A stretch of 64,000 nucleotides of DNA from Babesia bovis T2Bo (taxonomy: Eukaryota > Apicomplexa > Aconoidasida > Piroplasmida > Babesiidae): assembly GCF_000165395.2 (NCBI RefSeq), contig NC_010574.1:496001-560000 (forward strand). Reading direction: 5' to 3'. Positions 33,860 to 44,162 of this stretch are shown here, one piece after another; position 1 is the first letter of the stretch, and the number at the start of each line of letters is the position of its first letter. Under the pieces are notes generated by a model. It saw only the letters and a list, made by a program, of their open reading frames with translations, searched no databases and was not told the DNA's origin. The position numbers were made by a program, and so were the translations under genes.

Positions 33860-36800
33860 TTACACCGCAGTCAATTTGTCACCATTTGACTTGATATGTT
33901 CTGTGCCCTCATCTTCAGCGGCGCATGTTTCTGCTGCAGCAATAATAGACTCGACCGTACTGGATACTTGGTTTACATAAGATGATTTACCCTCACCGAA
34001 AAGAGCATGGATGCGGCGTAATAAATCATCACCAAGTTCCTTTATGTTTGTAGTGTCGCAAGAGGCGTTGGTGCCAGGTTGCTGACTATTAGTAGTTTGA
34101 TCCGGAGCCTCAGCTTTAGATTCACCCTTATCACTGTCCCCAATTCGCCGGCCCTGATTAGCCGTTCGGGTCTTTTTACATATCAGCAGCATTACGGCCA
34201 ACAAATATTCACTCTCAACAATAAGCCGAGATATCAAGGGCAACGATGCTATCAGCTTAGAAATACACTTTTCATGTTGGCACACGTTCATTAGAACGTG
34301 TCCAAAGATGACCAAAGCAAAGTGATCGTTGCTTTCTACTCCATGCAACCGCTGACAAACCTTCTCAACGATGCTTTCACCTTGCTTATCCTTTACTATG
34401 AATTTAAGCAACATTTTTAAAACAGAAAGGTTCCTGTTTATCGACTGCCCATGCTTATTGAGTGCTAGAGTAGACACCATCTCGGGAAAGCAATTATAAA
34501 TTGTGTTTGGATTCTTCCGATGAACCTCATGGAAAAAGGTCTTTGCACAATGAGAGACCTTTTGGTCGGTGTCAAGCGTAAGATACATCATAGAGTCCAC
34601 CAATTTACCACGGGGTTTCATCATGTCGTTCATGACTAAATGAGTAAAAACCAATACTGCGGCCTCTCTGACGCAGTTCTCACTGTCCCTCAATATGGCA
34701 CCAACCTCATCATTCCACGGTTCCAACAAGTTTGGGTGCCGGCATAGCAAGTCACCATAACTCATTAGCAATGTTGCACGCAAGATTCCAGTACCTGGTT
34801 CTGGTAGGTAATAGTGATTTACGTCAACAGATCTCGCGGGTGACTTATCGCATACTTGTTGCAGATTGTTGTTCATCAAAAGGGATATTATAACCTCAAG
34901 AACGGAAGATGGCCCCGGAGTACCATCTTCGGGGTGGAATATCGAGTTGCAAAATTGCTTGGAAACAGTTGCATACTTGCACAAGGATAATGCCGCACAG
35001 GTCTTCAATATTTCGATTTCTCTAGATATTCCAGAACCCTTGATATTGTTACGATCGCCTGCAGTCCTGGTCTCATCACCATTGCATTCCGTTGCCATTT
35101 GCGGATCATTGTCAATACCCGGTATGACGAACTCGCTAGGATTTCTTAAACAACTAACAATTATATTGCGTAGAGGACCACCTAATAGATTCTCACATAC
35201 AATATTGCGCTCGCAAAGGTGTTCAAAAAGCTCCCTTTCCTGCTCTTCCGTGGTGGCCATACCCATTTGCGCAGAAGCTTCACCTTGAAACTTGTCCCCT
35301 TCATCGGTATCCATTGACGATCGCTCTTTCTTGAGTTCTGATTGCAAGCTGTCTATACTAATAATTGTTCTTATGGCCACGTGTCCCGCAAGGAATATAA
35401 CGTGCGCCAGTTGTCGGCATGTAAGGGAATTATTGGAATCATCTCCGATAATTTTCTCAATGAGATGATTCAGAGTCTCAGACCACAAAACTTCAGGGTT
35501 CGTAGCGTGGGTAAAAGTAACATCTACCACGCATTGCGCCATCCGGAACCAGGAATCATCCAAAGAACCAAAGGTAGCTGTAAACAAATCAATTATGCGT
35601 TCAACTAAATCTTCCAAATGGCTAGAATGGGATGCTGCGGTCAATATTAAGCATAATTCACCAAATATGGTGTATGATTGCTTGGATGAAAGTTGCAATA
35701 GCCCAAATAAGGCACTTATCCTCTTCTCATCAAAATTACGTATAGATTGTGCTTGAGGTGATTTGCTGCGCATAGAGGAATTAATTAACAGCCTAACTAT
35801 GCCTAAAGCTACACGCGGGTGAATATCGCGGCCTAATTGGTAGTTTGGAGCCACCGCTATGCGTAGTAACGCTACCATGAGCTTGTCCAAGTTAGTAAAT
35901 AATGGCTCATCCCTGGCCATGCTTACCTCAAATATCTTTTCTATAGATGAAAATGCAGTGAGGTTGCTAGTAGTCAAAAGTTCTATCAGTTTCCATGCAA
36001 TGCCGCTTTCATCGGCTTCGTCAAAGTAGACATTTTTGAACTCCTGTAAAACAGTCTCCACAACATTTTGGTTGTTGGACCAAGAAAGAGCCCATACCCT
36101 AGGTAAAAGATTAGTTGCCCCAATGATACCCATTAAATGACATGATGCGATATACCGTATGGCAGCTCTTTGGTCGCCCTCAACTGAAGAATGTAGCATA
36201 TCAGCACATATCCTAATGGAAGAGTCCACTTTCTCCGATATATCTTGCACATCAGAATACATCTCAATACCCACCTCTAACCTAGTGCGAAGGTTCCTTA
36301 TGGCATCTTTGTTGTCCAACGTCATGTTCTCGCCCAGCTCAACATTTACTTCTGCAAGTAACTGTTCGCACGTCGTTAAGCCATCCGTATGCGGTTCTGT
36401 TGTCACTTCGCTTTTTATGACAGTCTCATCTGTGCTTGGAGATGACTCCACCAGACGATTAGTTGTATCGGGGCAGTCATCTATCCCTGTAGATGAATCC
36501 TCACTTGCGACGCATGTATCCTTATTTCCATCCACAGCCGTATCAAGTGAGCCGATCTTTATCACCTTAGAGAGTAATGACTTCATCATAGTGAGATCAT
36601 GTTTCACAGTTGAAGTGTTTAGCGATAATCGAAATCTGTTTTTTGTCGTGTCTGCTACCAGAGTGGTCATGAGATTAACAGCGCGCTGCCTAACTTGGGA
36701 TCCTCGGTCGAGGATCCTAGATATTGCCAAATCGGCAACCTTTACAAACCATCTCATCGGGAGTGCTTCATTCTCGATCAAATCGTTAAATGCCTTAAGT

Positions 36801-38443
36801 AGAGCAGCTCGGGCGTACATGTAAGAATCATGCTGCCTGTGGAGAAGCATTTGCAGCATACGCTCACGGTACCTCGATATTTGAACATTCTCCGCCGAAG
36901 ATTCTTTTATGGTCTTCAATGCCGTTTCTGAGTTGTCCTTGCTTTTGATAATCAACAATTTTACAGACTCCATAATTGATTTCCTGAGGTTGTATGATGG
37001 TACCTCAAACATGTACCGTAGCTCATCCAGGCTTCTAACAACGGCACATGGCATCCGTTTGGTAGCACTTTCCAAGAAAGTACCCACATTGGCATACTCC
37101 ATTTGTACCGATGAACTCATTAACTGTACCCCGCCACCGGAAATCTGTAATAAGAATGCATCTCGCAGAGACGTGAGGATCTCTTTTATCAAAAAGGAAT
37201 GCATATTGAGATTTTGTGACATAGATATGGCATCCGCTAACATGGAACTGTGGCCTTTCTTTACTTCCTCTGACAAGGTAATTATCCATTCCATATCTTG
37301 GCGAGAACCTTCATCCTGTCCCCCTAGTGCACTTTCATCACCATATTCTGAAACTGTGTTGCCCAGTGATCCCATATCATTGGTTTCCTGGGTTGAATCT
37401 AAACAGTCATTGGATTCCTCGGATCTGTCTTTATTGGTATTTTTGCTTTCCAAACTTTCTGAAGTTACATCAAGCTTGTCGTTATCCGGTATTTGGCTAT
37501 GATCGCGGCTATCGGCTTCCACACATACATTTGAATGAAATTGCAATGTACAGTAGTATATCTCTAGCACCCTAGACGTAGCCTCTGTGACTTTACCGTA
37601 GACCGAAGCCACAATGGTGGATCCCATAGCTAATAACAATGTGTCTAACATGAGTCGCATTAGAGGAGAGTCGATTCTTCCACAACCACCATAATCTACT
37701 GAAAATGGTCTCAGCAAAGACGATTTAGTTATGTTAAGCATTGAGTCTACCAATATCTCCAACGCATATACGTTGATATTACTGTCCTCCTCAGCCTTTT
37801 TTCGTTTACCGCCACGCGCAACCTTCGGCTTTTTAGAAACCAAAATTTCCATCCCACTTGCAGGCTTCTCATTATCCTTCTGCGATGACAGAGCACATCT
37901 GAAGGTTGTGCATACCATAAATACAGAAAGGTGACATAGTGGCCGAAGTATCTGACCAATATCGCTGGGTTTTAAATTTTCGTTCTCTTCAGATTGATAC
38001 GTTAATCCAAACCCCAAGTGACGTATCTTTCTCTCGAAATTGATGTACGTTTCATTGCTGTTCGATTCAGCAGTACTGGAATAAGGAGTTGGCGGTACCT
38101 TCTCAAGTATATCCTGGGTTGCCGATGTCATACTACTAAAAGCCTGTGCTACACAAAGCTGTGAAGACTTGTCCAGACTAGCAAAGTGCCGCGAAAGGTT
38201 AAAGCCATGGCAAAAGGTATTCTGTGAAAGCATATCCAATACATCTTCAGGAGTACCCGATGTAACAGTAGAGATTGCACGTAAAGCTGCTTCAGCATCG
38301 CCAGGAGCCCATAATGCCGGATCTTCAGCCTCACTGGCAACCAGTCTGTCAGATTCGTCCCCCCCTGGTGGTCGGAGTAGACTGTGGTAGTCTAAACTCT
38401 CTGGAATATTGAACCGACGTAGAGCCGTGTTGCTAAATTCCAT
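33860..38443 (-). CDS. NCAPD2: Condensin complex subunit 1 (CAP-D2)
   Basis: 1,527-residue, single-exon HEAT-repeat protein, close to the usual 1,400-residue CAP-D2 length. Condensin D2 binds the kleisin and SMC2/SMC4 core to compact mitotic chromosomes. The N-terminal Cnd1_N-like region includes LCVAQAFSSMTS. A basic KKPKVARGGKRKK cluster sits near residue 210. HEAT helices occupy the middle (MRWFVKVADLAISRILD, VRQRAVNLMTTLV). The most diagnostic block is in the C-terminal third: LMSYGDLLCRHPNLLEPWND, VREAAVLVFTHLVMNDMM, KPRGKLVDSMMYLTLD, AKTFFHEVHRKNPNTIYNC, matching the Cnd1 domain. The tail is acidic and polar. CAP-D3 is the alternative but fits less well. Confidence 0.88.
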   Translation of the reverse strand: MEFSNTALRRFNIPESLDYHSLLRPPGGDESDRLVASEAEDPALWAPGDAEAALRAISTVTSGTPEDVLDMLSQNTFCHGFNLSRHFASLDKSSQLCVAQAFSSMTSATQDILEKVPPTPYSSTAESNSNETYINFERKIRHLGFGLTYQSEENENLKPSDIGQILRPLCHLSVFMVCTTFRCALSSQKDNEKPASGMEILVSKKPKVARGGKRKKAEEDSNINVYALEILVDSMLNITKSSLLRPFSVDYGGCGRIDSPLMRLMLDTLLLAMGSTIVASVYGKVTEATSRVLEIYYCTLQFHSNVCVEADSRDHSQIPDNDKLDVTSESLESKNTNKDRSEESNDCLDSTQETNDMGSLGNTVSEYGDESALGGQDEGSRQDMEWIITLSEEVKKGHSSMLADAISMSQNLNMHSFLIKEILTSLRDAFLLQISGGGVQLMSSSVQMEYANVGTFLESATKRMPCAVVRSLDELRYMFEVPSYNLRKSIMESVKLLIIKSKDNSETALKTIKESSAENVQISRYRERMLQMLLHRQHDSYMYARAALLKAFNDLIENEALPMRWFVKVADLAISRILDRGSQVRQRAVNLMTTLVADTTKNRFRLSLNTSTVKHDLTMMKSLLSKVIKIGSLDTAVDGNKDTCVASEDSSTGIDDCPDTTNRLVESSPSTDETVIKSEVTTEPHTDGLTTCEQLLAEVNVELGENMTLDNKDAIRNLRTRLEVGIEMYSDVQDISEKVDSSIRICADMLHSSVEGDQRAAIRYIASCHLMGIIGATNLLPRVWALSWSNNQNVVETVLQEFKNVYFDEADESGIAWKLIELLTTSNLTAFSSIEKIFEVSMARDEPLFTNLDKLMVALLRIAVAPNYQLGRDIHPRVALGIVRLLINSSMRSKSPQAQSIRNFDEKRISALFGLLQLSSKQSYTIFGELCLILTAASHSSHLEDLVERIIDLFTATFGSLDDSWFRMAQCVVDVTFTHATNPEVLWSETLNHLIEKIIGDDSNNSLTCRQLAHVIFLAGHVAIRTIISIDSLQSELKKERSSMDTDEGDKFQGEASAQMGMATTEEQERELFEHLCERNIVCENLLGGPLRNIIVSCLRNPSEFVIPGIDNDPQMATECNGDETRTAGDRNNIKGSGISREIEILKTCAALSLCKYATVSKQFCNSIFHPEDGTPGPSSVLEVIISLLMNNNLQQVCDKSPARSVDVNHYYLPEPGTGILRATLLMSYGDLLCRHPNLLEPWNDEVGAILRDSENCVREAAVLVFTHLVMNDMMKPRGKLVDSMMYLTLDTDQKVSHCAKTFFHEVHRKNPNTIYNCFPEMVSTLALNKHGQSINRNLSVLKMLLKFIVKDKQGESIVEKVCQRLHGVESNDHFALVIFGHVLMNVCQHEKCISKLIASLPLISRLIVESEYLLAVMLLICKKTRTANQGRRIGDSDKGESKAEAPDQTTNSQQPGTNASCDTTNIKELGDDLLRRIHALFGEGKSSYVNQVSSTVESIIAAAETCAAEDEGTEHIKSNGDKLTAV

Positions 38444-38685
38444 TTTAATTCTGAATTAAACGCAAAACAACCGATGTGTATGTGTGGTAGGGACCAAACG
38501 CCGAGCTTAGTTGTTCAACTCTTACACAATAGACACATCGATAAATTACCTCAGTAATTGGAAGCCATAATGATATTAAATCAACACGCCACTAAATATA
38601 TAAATAACGTAGTATTATACTCTATATCATACTAAAATTCCTATTACATTAGTAACGATAGTACCCCTGCAAGGAAGGCTTCTTG

Positions 38686-39087
38686 CTAATCATGAGGAGA
38701 AAAGACAGAACGCCGTCTTGATCTGTGGAGGTATGAAGAAGCCCCTGCAGCGCAAGAACTATCATCAACTGCATCGTGCAAGATGCGGAAGTCCATCATA
38801 TAGGTGGTAGCTGCATTGAAAGGTATAGCTTGTGGCTTGTAATCAGGCTTGGGTATTGATATTGATTTGGGCAACTCATGCTTCACAAAATCCGCTTTGT
38901 AAGTAGTCAAACGTTCTCTTGCTACCCTCTTTTCCTCATTGCATGTAGACTTATTGGATTGGGTAGCGAATGGCGCATCCACCGTATTTAGACCCACGAT
39001 AACAGCTTGCTTATGCATAGCTGCAAATTTTTGTGAGCCTTGGTACCTAAGAGGCACCAATGTGGTTACATCCTTAAATGTATCCAT
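38686..39087 (-). CDS. SAXO/SPM1-like microtubule-associated protein candidate
   Basis: 133 residues, single exon. The centre carries two short modules of the Mn/SAXO style: RERLTTYKADFVKHELP and, after SIPKPDYKPQAIPF, NAATTYMMDFR. TTY-x-x-DF repeats spaced by Pro/Lys-rich linkers are typical of microtubule-lumen SAXO proteins and of Toxoplasma SPM1, which stabilises subpellicular microtubules. The C-terminus is basic (HRSRRRSVFSPHD). No membrane or signal segment. Assignment rests on the repeated motif only; the protein is shorter than most SAXO proteins. It lies 91 bp downstream of XRN2 on the same strand. Confidence 0.5.
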   Translation of the reverse strand: MDTFKDVTTLVPLRYQGSQKFAAMHKQAVIVGLNTVDAPFATQSNKSTCNEEKRVARERLTTYKADFVKHELPKSISIPKPDYKPQAIPFNAATTYMMDFRILHDAVDDSSCAAGASSYLHRSRRRSVFSPHD

Positions 39088-39178
39088 TATTTACAGTAGA
39101 TGAATGTTTGTTTCATTTGCTCACTCCTGGCAACATCAAGGTACATAGTGAGTCTTGAATCTAACCACTTCCAGGGTT

Positions 39179-42145
39179 TTACGGCTTTGTTAACCTCTTT
39201 TCACCTTCATGAGTGTTTTTGGCGCGCTTTTGTGAGCGTGTCAATTCAGTTTCGACGTTGCTTTGGCCAAGATGTTTACCTGTTTGTGTAATTATTCCAC
39301 GCGGTGGTGAACGTGATGGACGTTCCAGTTTGTGTCCAGCCTTGTAATCTGGTTTATTAACCTGATAACCCTCGTTTCTATTGTTTACAGTTGAAGAATA
39401 TGGAGTACTATGTTCCTTCAGAGGTAATGTTTGGCGGCTGCTACCATGGGTGCGCATTTCGTCCCGCCTTTGTGTTGTTCGAGAAGGTTGATCATCATAT
39501 ACCTGTTTTTTCCGTCCATATGACCTATTTGCATCATGATCCATATAGTGAGGACCACGCTCATAGTGATCATCATCTGTCCTCATCGCGTAGTTGCGAT
39601 CTGAATTATAACGATTGGATTCATTTCGATTGAAATCACGAACCCACGACCCCTTTTGATGTTGTCTATCGTCTCTGTGTATTGGTTTTCTATCACATGT
39701 CTGTGATGCGCTGTTATCCGTAGGGTAAATATCAAGGTTGCTGTTTCTGTGGTCGTATCCCCTGTGATTCTTAGATATACCGGATCTACAGTCCGTTGTC
39801 GGCATCATCTGTGTTGAATAGGCGTTAGTCTTTTGATGGAAATCCCTTGCATTAGGACGCAGAATCTCATTATTGTTATTCTCGGAAGGATTGCGATTAC
39901 TTTGATGGTTGTGTAATCTACCACCTGAACCTATGACGTTGCTTATCATTCGTTTGGCGGTTTCACAATTAAAGCCCCTGGTTCTTCCCTCCTCCATCAG
40001 ATCCTGCATCTTCAGAATATTAGCAGGTACCAAGGCACCCTTTAGTAGACAACTGCGATGCTTCATGTCAGAGCAAGACACAAACTCAGTATGTGTGCCC
40101 GTATCTTCTATTTGTCCAACTAAGGTTGGACCTGCTGGGTTAGCAAAAAGCATGTCTTTTTTTTCACTGTTACGATCCTGCAATTCCTTAGGTAATATAG
40201 CCTCTATTGGTATGACCAGGTTTAATAACTTCTTCTCATCGATAAATGGTAATAATGCCACCCATTGGTATTTGTAGCGTTTCCCGTTGGGATCCTCGTC
40301 AAATTTAATTGGATAAAAATCAGCTATTGGGGAGTCAGTATCTGTCATCAAATGACGAAGCTGCTCAGGTAAACAATGTGATGATCTTATAGGCATAACA
40401 CTCATCAACTGCTGGAAAGGGGTAAACGGCTTCCCATAGTCAAAAGTGAATTCTAATCCTTCAAAGTTGAGATCAGAACAAAAGGGGGCATAATGGAATG
40501 GATAATACCATCCCCAACTGGTACAACCCTGGTAATAATAGCGCAAAACCCAGCACATGCCCTTGATATAGTGATTTGCAACCTGTGATGCAAACTCCCA
40601 AACATCTTGCGATTCACACAGACCAAACTTCTTGCGATAATACGTTTCTTTCCAACGCACTGGATCATTTAAGGATAGGTCTATGGGTTCCACTGGGTCA
40701 TCAACCTCCCGTTCTTGTTTTAAAAGCTCTGCGCATCTCTTTTTGAACTCGATTTCTAGACCATTATTTAATGTACTACTGTCCTGATTTTTGAGAACAG
40801 TCTCGCCCCCTGCATTGTCAAAATCTGTCGGCCGTGAAACTTGATCTTTATTCTCAGTATTATCTCCTGAGTGTTGCAGTCGGCGCATCTTTTGGCGTTG
40901 TTTAAATTCTTGCTCGGCTTTGAAAACCTGATCTTCCACATTCGCAATATATGATACAAAGGCTCCTAATTGGGGAAAATTGATTTCACCCTCATTAGTT
41001 AAGTAATCGCCCAAATCTGGCAATAAGCTTTGATACAGCAATATCATCTGGTCTATCGAACCTCCTTGGATTGATATAGACGGTAAATGTGGTAAAAAAT
41101 CATTGCCACAAAAAAAACACATCAGCACCAGGTCATCTATGCACCTTTCGAAGTCAATAGGCCCACTATTACCTCGTGACCAACCACGAGGAAAGTAAAG
41201 TTGATGCGATAAGTATTCCCTCAAAACGGGAAGTCTTAAAAATTGTAATGGCTTCCAATTTTGCCGTAGCATTGATCTATACGATTTGATATCTTTCAAC
41301 TGTGGTCTAGATGTCTGCGCAACAGCTATAGACTTCCTAATTTCATCTTCAGCTTTCTTCGTAGGATTCAAATTGCTAACAATCTCACGAATTATGTAGA
41401 AGTTTACTTCGTGAGTAGCTAGTCCTAACATTATAAGATCGGCGTCCATCCCGTGGAGGACATGTTTCGTATTGGGGTCATATTGATCACTATGCCTTTG
41501 GTTGCGAATAAAATTCATTATTTTGTGCTCTCCTTCTCCCGGAGAGTTTGCGTCCGAATAAATCACATGTATGCGTGACCATGCTTCATACATATCACGG
41601 CGTTCCTTAATGTAGGCTACAACTCTCTTGCTCAACTCGTGCATAAAGGGAGTGCCAGGTGTTATAACGTTACTGTCCCAACGCGATTCCTTCGGGGGGA
41701 TTCGAACATTGCGCTGTGCGAATTCTGCAGCAACTTTACTGTATATCTCAGCTTCCAAATCAGCTTCGGCAGCAGACTTGAACCTCCTAGATCTCTGTTG
41801 ATTCATTTTAGCCCTAGGTGCAACACCATCAATGGCCAGAAATAGAATCTTTCGAGGACGTATAATATACATTAGCCTGTCCAAATAATCAAAGATGCAT
41901 TGGAACATAACTTCCTCTGATGGTGGTTGTTCAAGACCTTCCGGATGACAACACGGGTGGATTAGCCCATTCATATCAATATAAAGGTTGTCGAACTCTC
42001 CATTTGGATTGGGACTCAGCAATGCCAAACCATATGATTCCAAATCACTAAAGTCGAAGTTGTTTTCGTTACTGTCGTCCTTAGCGTCATGTACCACCCG
42101 AGGATAACGGCTGCAGAGCCATCGATAAAATGTAGGTACACCCAT
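39179..42145 (-). CDS. XRN2: 5'-3' exoribonuclease XRN2/RAT1
   Basis: 988 residues, single exon. Opens with MGVPTFYRWLCSRYPRVV and LYIDMNGLIHPCCHPEG, then RKILFLAIDGVAPRAKMNQQ and RSRRF, the conserved XRN N-terminal catalytic block with Mg-binding acids. Further blocks are SDANSPGEGEHKIMNFIRNQ, HGMDADLIMLGLATHE and LMCFFCGNDFLPHLPS. The second XRN region includes KGMCWVLRYYYQGCTSWGWY and FTPFQQLMSVMP. The Asn/Arg/His-rich C-terminus (from about residue 740) is low complexity. The spacing and domain length fit the nuclear RAT1/XRN2 branch, which acts in transcription termination and rRNA processing, rather than the longer XRN1. It diverges from RPN10. Confidence 0.94.
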   Translation of the reverse strand: MGVPTFYRWLCSRYPRVVHDAKDDSNENNFDFSDLESYGLALLSPNPNGEFDNLYIDMNGLIHPCCHPEGLEQPPSEEVMFQCIFDYLDRLMYIIRPRKILFLAIDGVAPRAKMNQQRSRRFKSAAEADLEAEIYSKVAAEFAQRNVRIPPKESRWDSNVITPGTPFMHELSKRVVAYIKERRDMYEAWSRIHVIYSDANSPGEGEHKIMNFIRNQRHSDQYDPNTKHVLHGMDADLIMLGLATHEVNFYIIREIVSNLNPTKKAEDEIRKSIAVAQTSRPQLKDIKSYRSMLRQNWKPLQFLRLPVLREYLSHQLYFPRGWSRGNSGPIDFERCIDDLVLMCFFCGNDFLPHLPSISIQGGSIDQMILLYQSLLPDLGDYLTNEGEINFPQLGAFVSYIANVEDQVFKAEQEFKQRQKMRRLQHSGDNTENKDQVSRPTDFDNAGGETVLKNQDSSTLNNGLEIEFKKRCAELLKQEREVDDPVEPIDLSLNDPVRWKETYYRKKFGLCESQDVWEFASQVANHYIKGMCWVLRYYYQGCTSWGWYYPFHYAPFCSDLNFEGLEFTFDYGKPFTPFQQLMSVMPIRSSHCLPEQLRHLMTDTDSPIADFYPIKFDEDPNGKRYKYQWVALLPFIDEKKLLNLVIPIEAILPKELQDRNSEKKDMLFANPAGPTLVGQIEDTGTHTEFVSCSDMKHRSCLLKGALVPANILKMQDLMEEGRTRGFNCETAKRMISNVIGSGGRLHNHQSNRNPSENNNNEILRPNARDFHQKTNAYSTQMMPTTDCRSGISKNHRGYDHRNSNLDIYPTDNSASQTCDRKPIHRDDRQHQKGSWVRDFNRNESNRYNSDRNYAMRTDDDHYERGPHYMDHDANRSYGRKKQVYDDQPSRTTQRRDEMRTHGSSRQTLPLKEHSTPYSSTVNNRNEGYQVNKPDYKAGHKLERPSRSPPRGIITQTGKHLGQSNVETELTRSQKRAKNTHEGEKRLTKP

Positions 42146-42687
42146 TAGTCACGATTTTGTCTGACTAATACAAAGATTAGGTACACAATGAAATAGAGTG
42201 ATGGTGAAGTAACACATTGACAGTGTCTATACCGGTTGTAAAGGACTAATGAAGCTGTCTAGAGTAATCTTGGGTGCCGCCATTTGCAATTATGAACTGA
42301 ATTTTTAAGAAAATACATTGTCTATACAATATAGTTAATATGATTGTTATTATATAACTAGAATCTACCCTTGGAGATCTAAACGAAACGTTGTGTTTTC
42401 AGATTTACCTGGTGGCCACATATATGTACTGATTCAAAATATATCGGTCTACACATCTGTAAATTAAAACATAATTTACTGTAGATTATAACAGGTTTGC
42501 AAATTAACAAAATAACGCAGTGTTTTGTCGGAACCAGTTTCTATTAAATTTGCAACCATCCCTTACACATTCATTGGGTGGAGCTAAAGCCTGACGTACA
42601 AACCAATGAAGTGAAAATTAATCACAGGGATAAAATCCGAAATATCGTACATAATATATATCATGTAAATTGAAGTAATATAGGACC
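42146..42687. other. Intergenic, divergent promoter region
   Basis: About 540 bp, AT-rich, between the XRN2 and RPN10 starts. No ORF or RNA gene supported. Confidence 0.35.
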
Positions 42688-43693
42688 ATGGGAATCGAAG
42701 CGACGCTAATATGCGTCGATAACTCAGAGTACTCGAGGAACGGAGATTTCCCTCCCAGCAGGTTGGCTGCGCAGGTGGACGCAATAGGGTTAATCGCAAG
42801 CGCCAGGCTCTCTGAACATTTTGAAAACTTGGTGGGTATTGTCTGCCTCGCAGCCCATGGGTCGCGTCTTATAGCCGCGCCCTCAAATGACCTGGGTACT
42901 TTTCTTGCAGGACTCCAAATGGTAAAACCATACGGAGAAAGCGAATTCTTAAAGGGTCTTCAAACTGCACAGTTGGCATTAAAGCACAGATTAAATAAAT
43001 CACAGCAACAACGTATCATATGCTTCGTTGCAAGTCCGATCAAAGAAAATAGTGCACTTTGTACCAGTGTAGGGAAATTGTTAAAGAAGAACAATGTTAT
43101 ATTGGATATCATTAATATGTGCAACGACATCGAGACTGAACGTAAGCTTATTTTGCTACATGAGGCAGTTAACAACAATGATATGTCTCACTACCTTAAC
43201 TGTAAACCAGGTTCCGATATGTTGCTCAGTGAAATAATTCTCAATTCCGCAATAATGCAAGGCGGTAGCGATTCCAATAGTTCTGTCAGATACAGCTCGA
43301 ACTTGAACGAATTGGATGTGGATCCCGAATTAGACCCTCAACTGTACATGGCTCTAAGGATGTCTCTAGAACAAGAGGAAGAACGTCTCCAACGAGAATC
43401 CACTCCTGCACTACCGGAAGATAGTAACACGGAAACTATGTTGACAATGGCGGATCTCGAAAATGAAATCAAGGACATGGCCGGTCTAGAGGTCGTTCCT
43501 TTACCTAGGGTCATGGAGATGTTGATGACCTGTGAGGGTAACAGCGAACTATTGGAATCTCTGATTTATTCCCTCCCGGAGGTGGATATGGAGGACGAAC
43601 GTCTCAAGGTGAGTCATAATGTTAAGAATCTATATAACGCAGGAACTGCTAGAGAAACTTAAAGTATTGCTTCCAAGGTTGCAGTTGCAGTAG
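42688..43693 (+). CDS. RPN10: 26S proteasome ubiquitin receptor RPN10
   Basis: Regulatory-particle subunit that binds ubiquitin chains. The VWA domain occupies about residues 1-190: EATLICVDNSEYSRNGDFPP, SRLAAQVDAIG, GTFLAGLQ, IICFVASPI. A ubiquitin-interacting motif lies at about 214-233 (LDPQLYMALRMSLEQEEER), with its conserved acidic start, Ala and Ser. The ORF read straight through would end in a short aberrant tail; a 34-nt intron (43609-43642) joins ERLK to ELLEKLKVLLPRLQLQ, giving 323 residues. Only one clear UIM is seen, as in fungi and unlike human S5a. Confidence 0.93.
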
Positions 43694-44162
43694 AATCATT
43701 TATCAAACAGAGCTATCGTCGGCATTGATTAATATGTCATTTACCACCTTGGTTAATATGAGCTCAGTAAACAAATCTCAAAATAGTTTTCTACATCTTC
43801 GTTTTAATGGGAATAAGTGAAATGTAAGGTAACAGCTTTAGACTTGATAGATGAATAACTACAACCTTCCTGTGTTTATTCTATAGTTATCGGTGTGTGC
43901 CATGTCTCAATATAGATGTGCCTAATGGGTAATACTCTTCCATCTAAATTATAGCATTAAACCCATATGTAAATTTTTATCCGTCCTAATCACGCTAATG
44001 AAGCAAAATAGCTCTATTGCAATCTATGTTTAAAGGGAACGTACACACTCTAGCGATGTTACCTGGGTACCCTATCTAGTTTGAATCCATAGATAGAGCA
44101 CTAAATTATAATTCATGTATTTGCTTCCAAAAAGGATTTCACTGTTATTTAATCAGGTAAAA
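43694..44162. other. Intergenic, no feature recognised
   Basis: About 470 bp of AT-rich sequence between two same-strand genes. No ORF or RNA gene supported. Confidence 0.35.
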
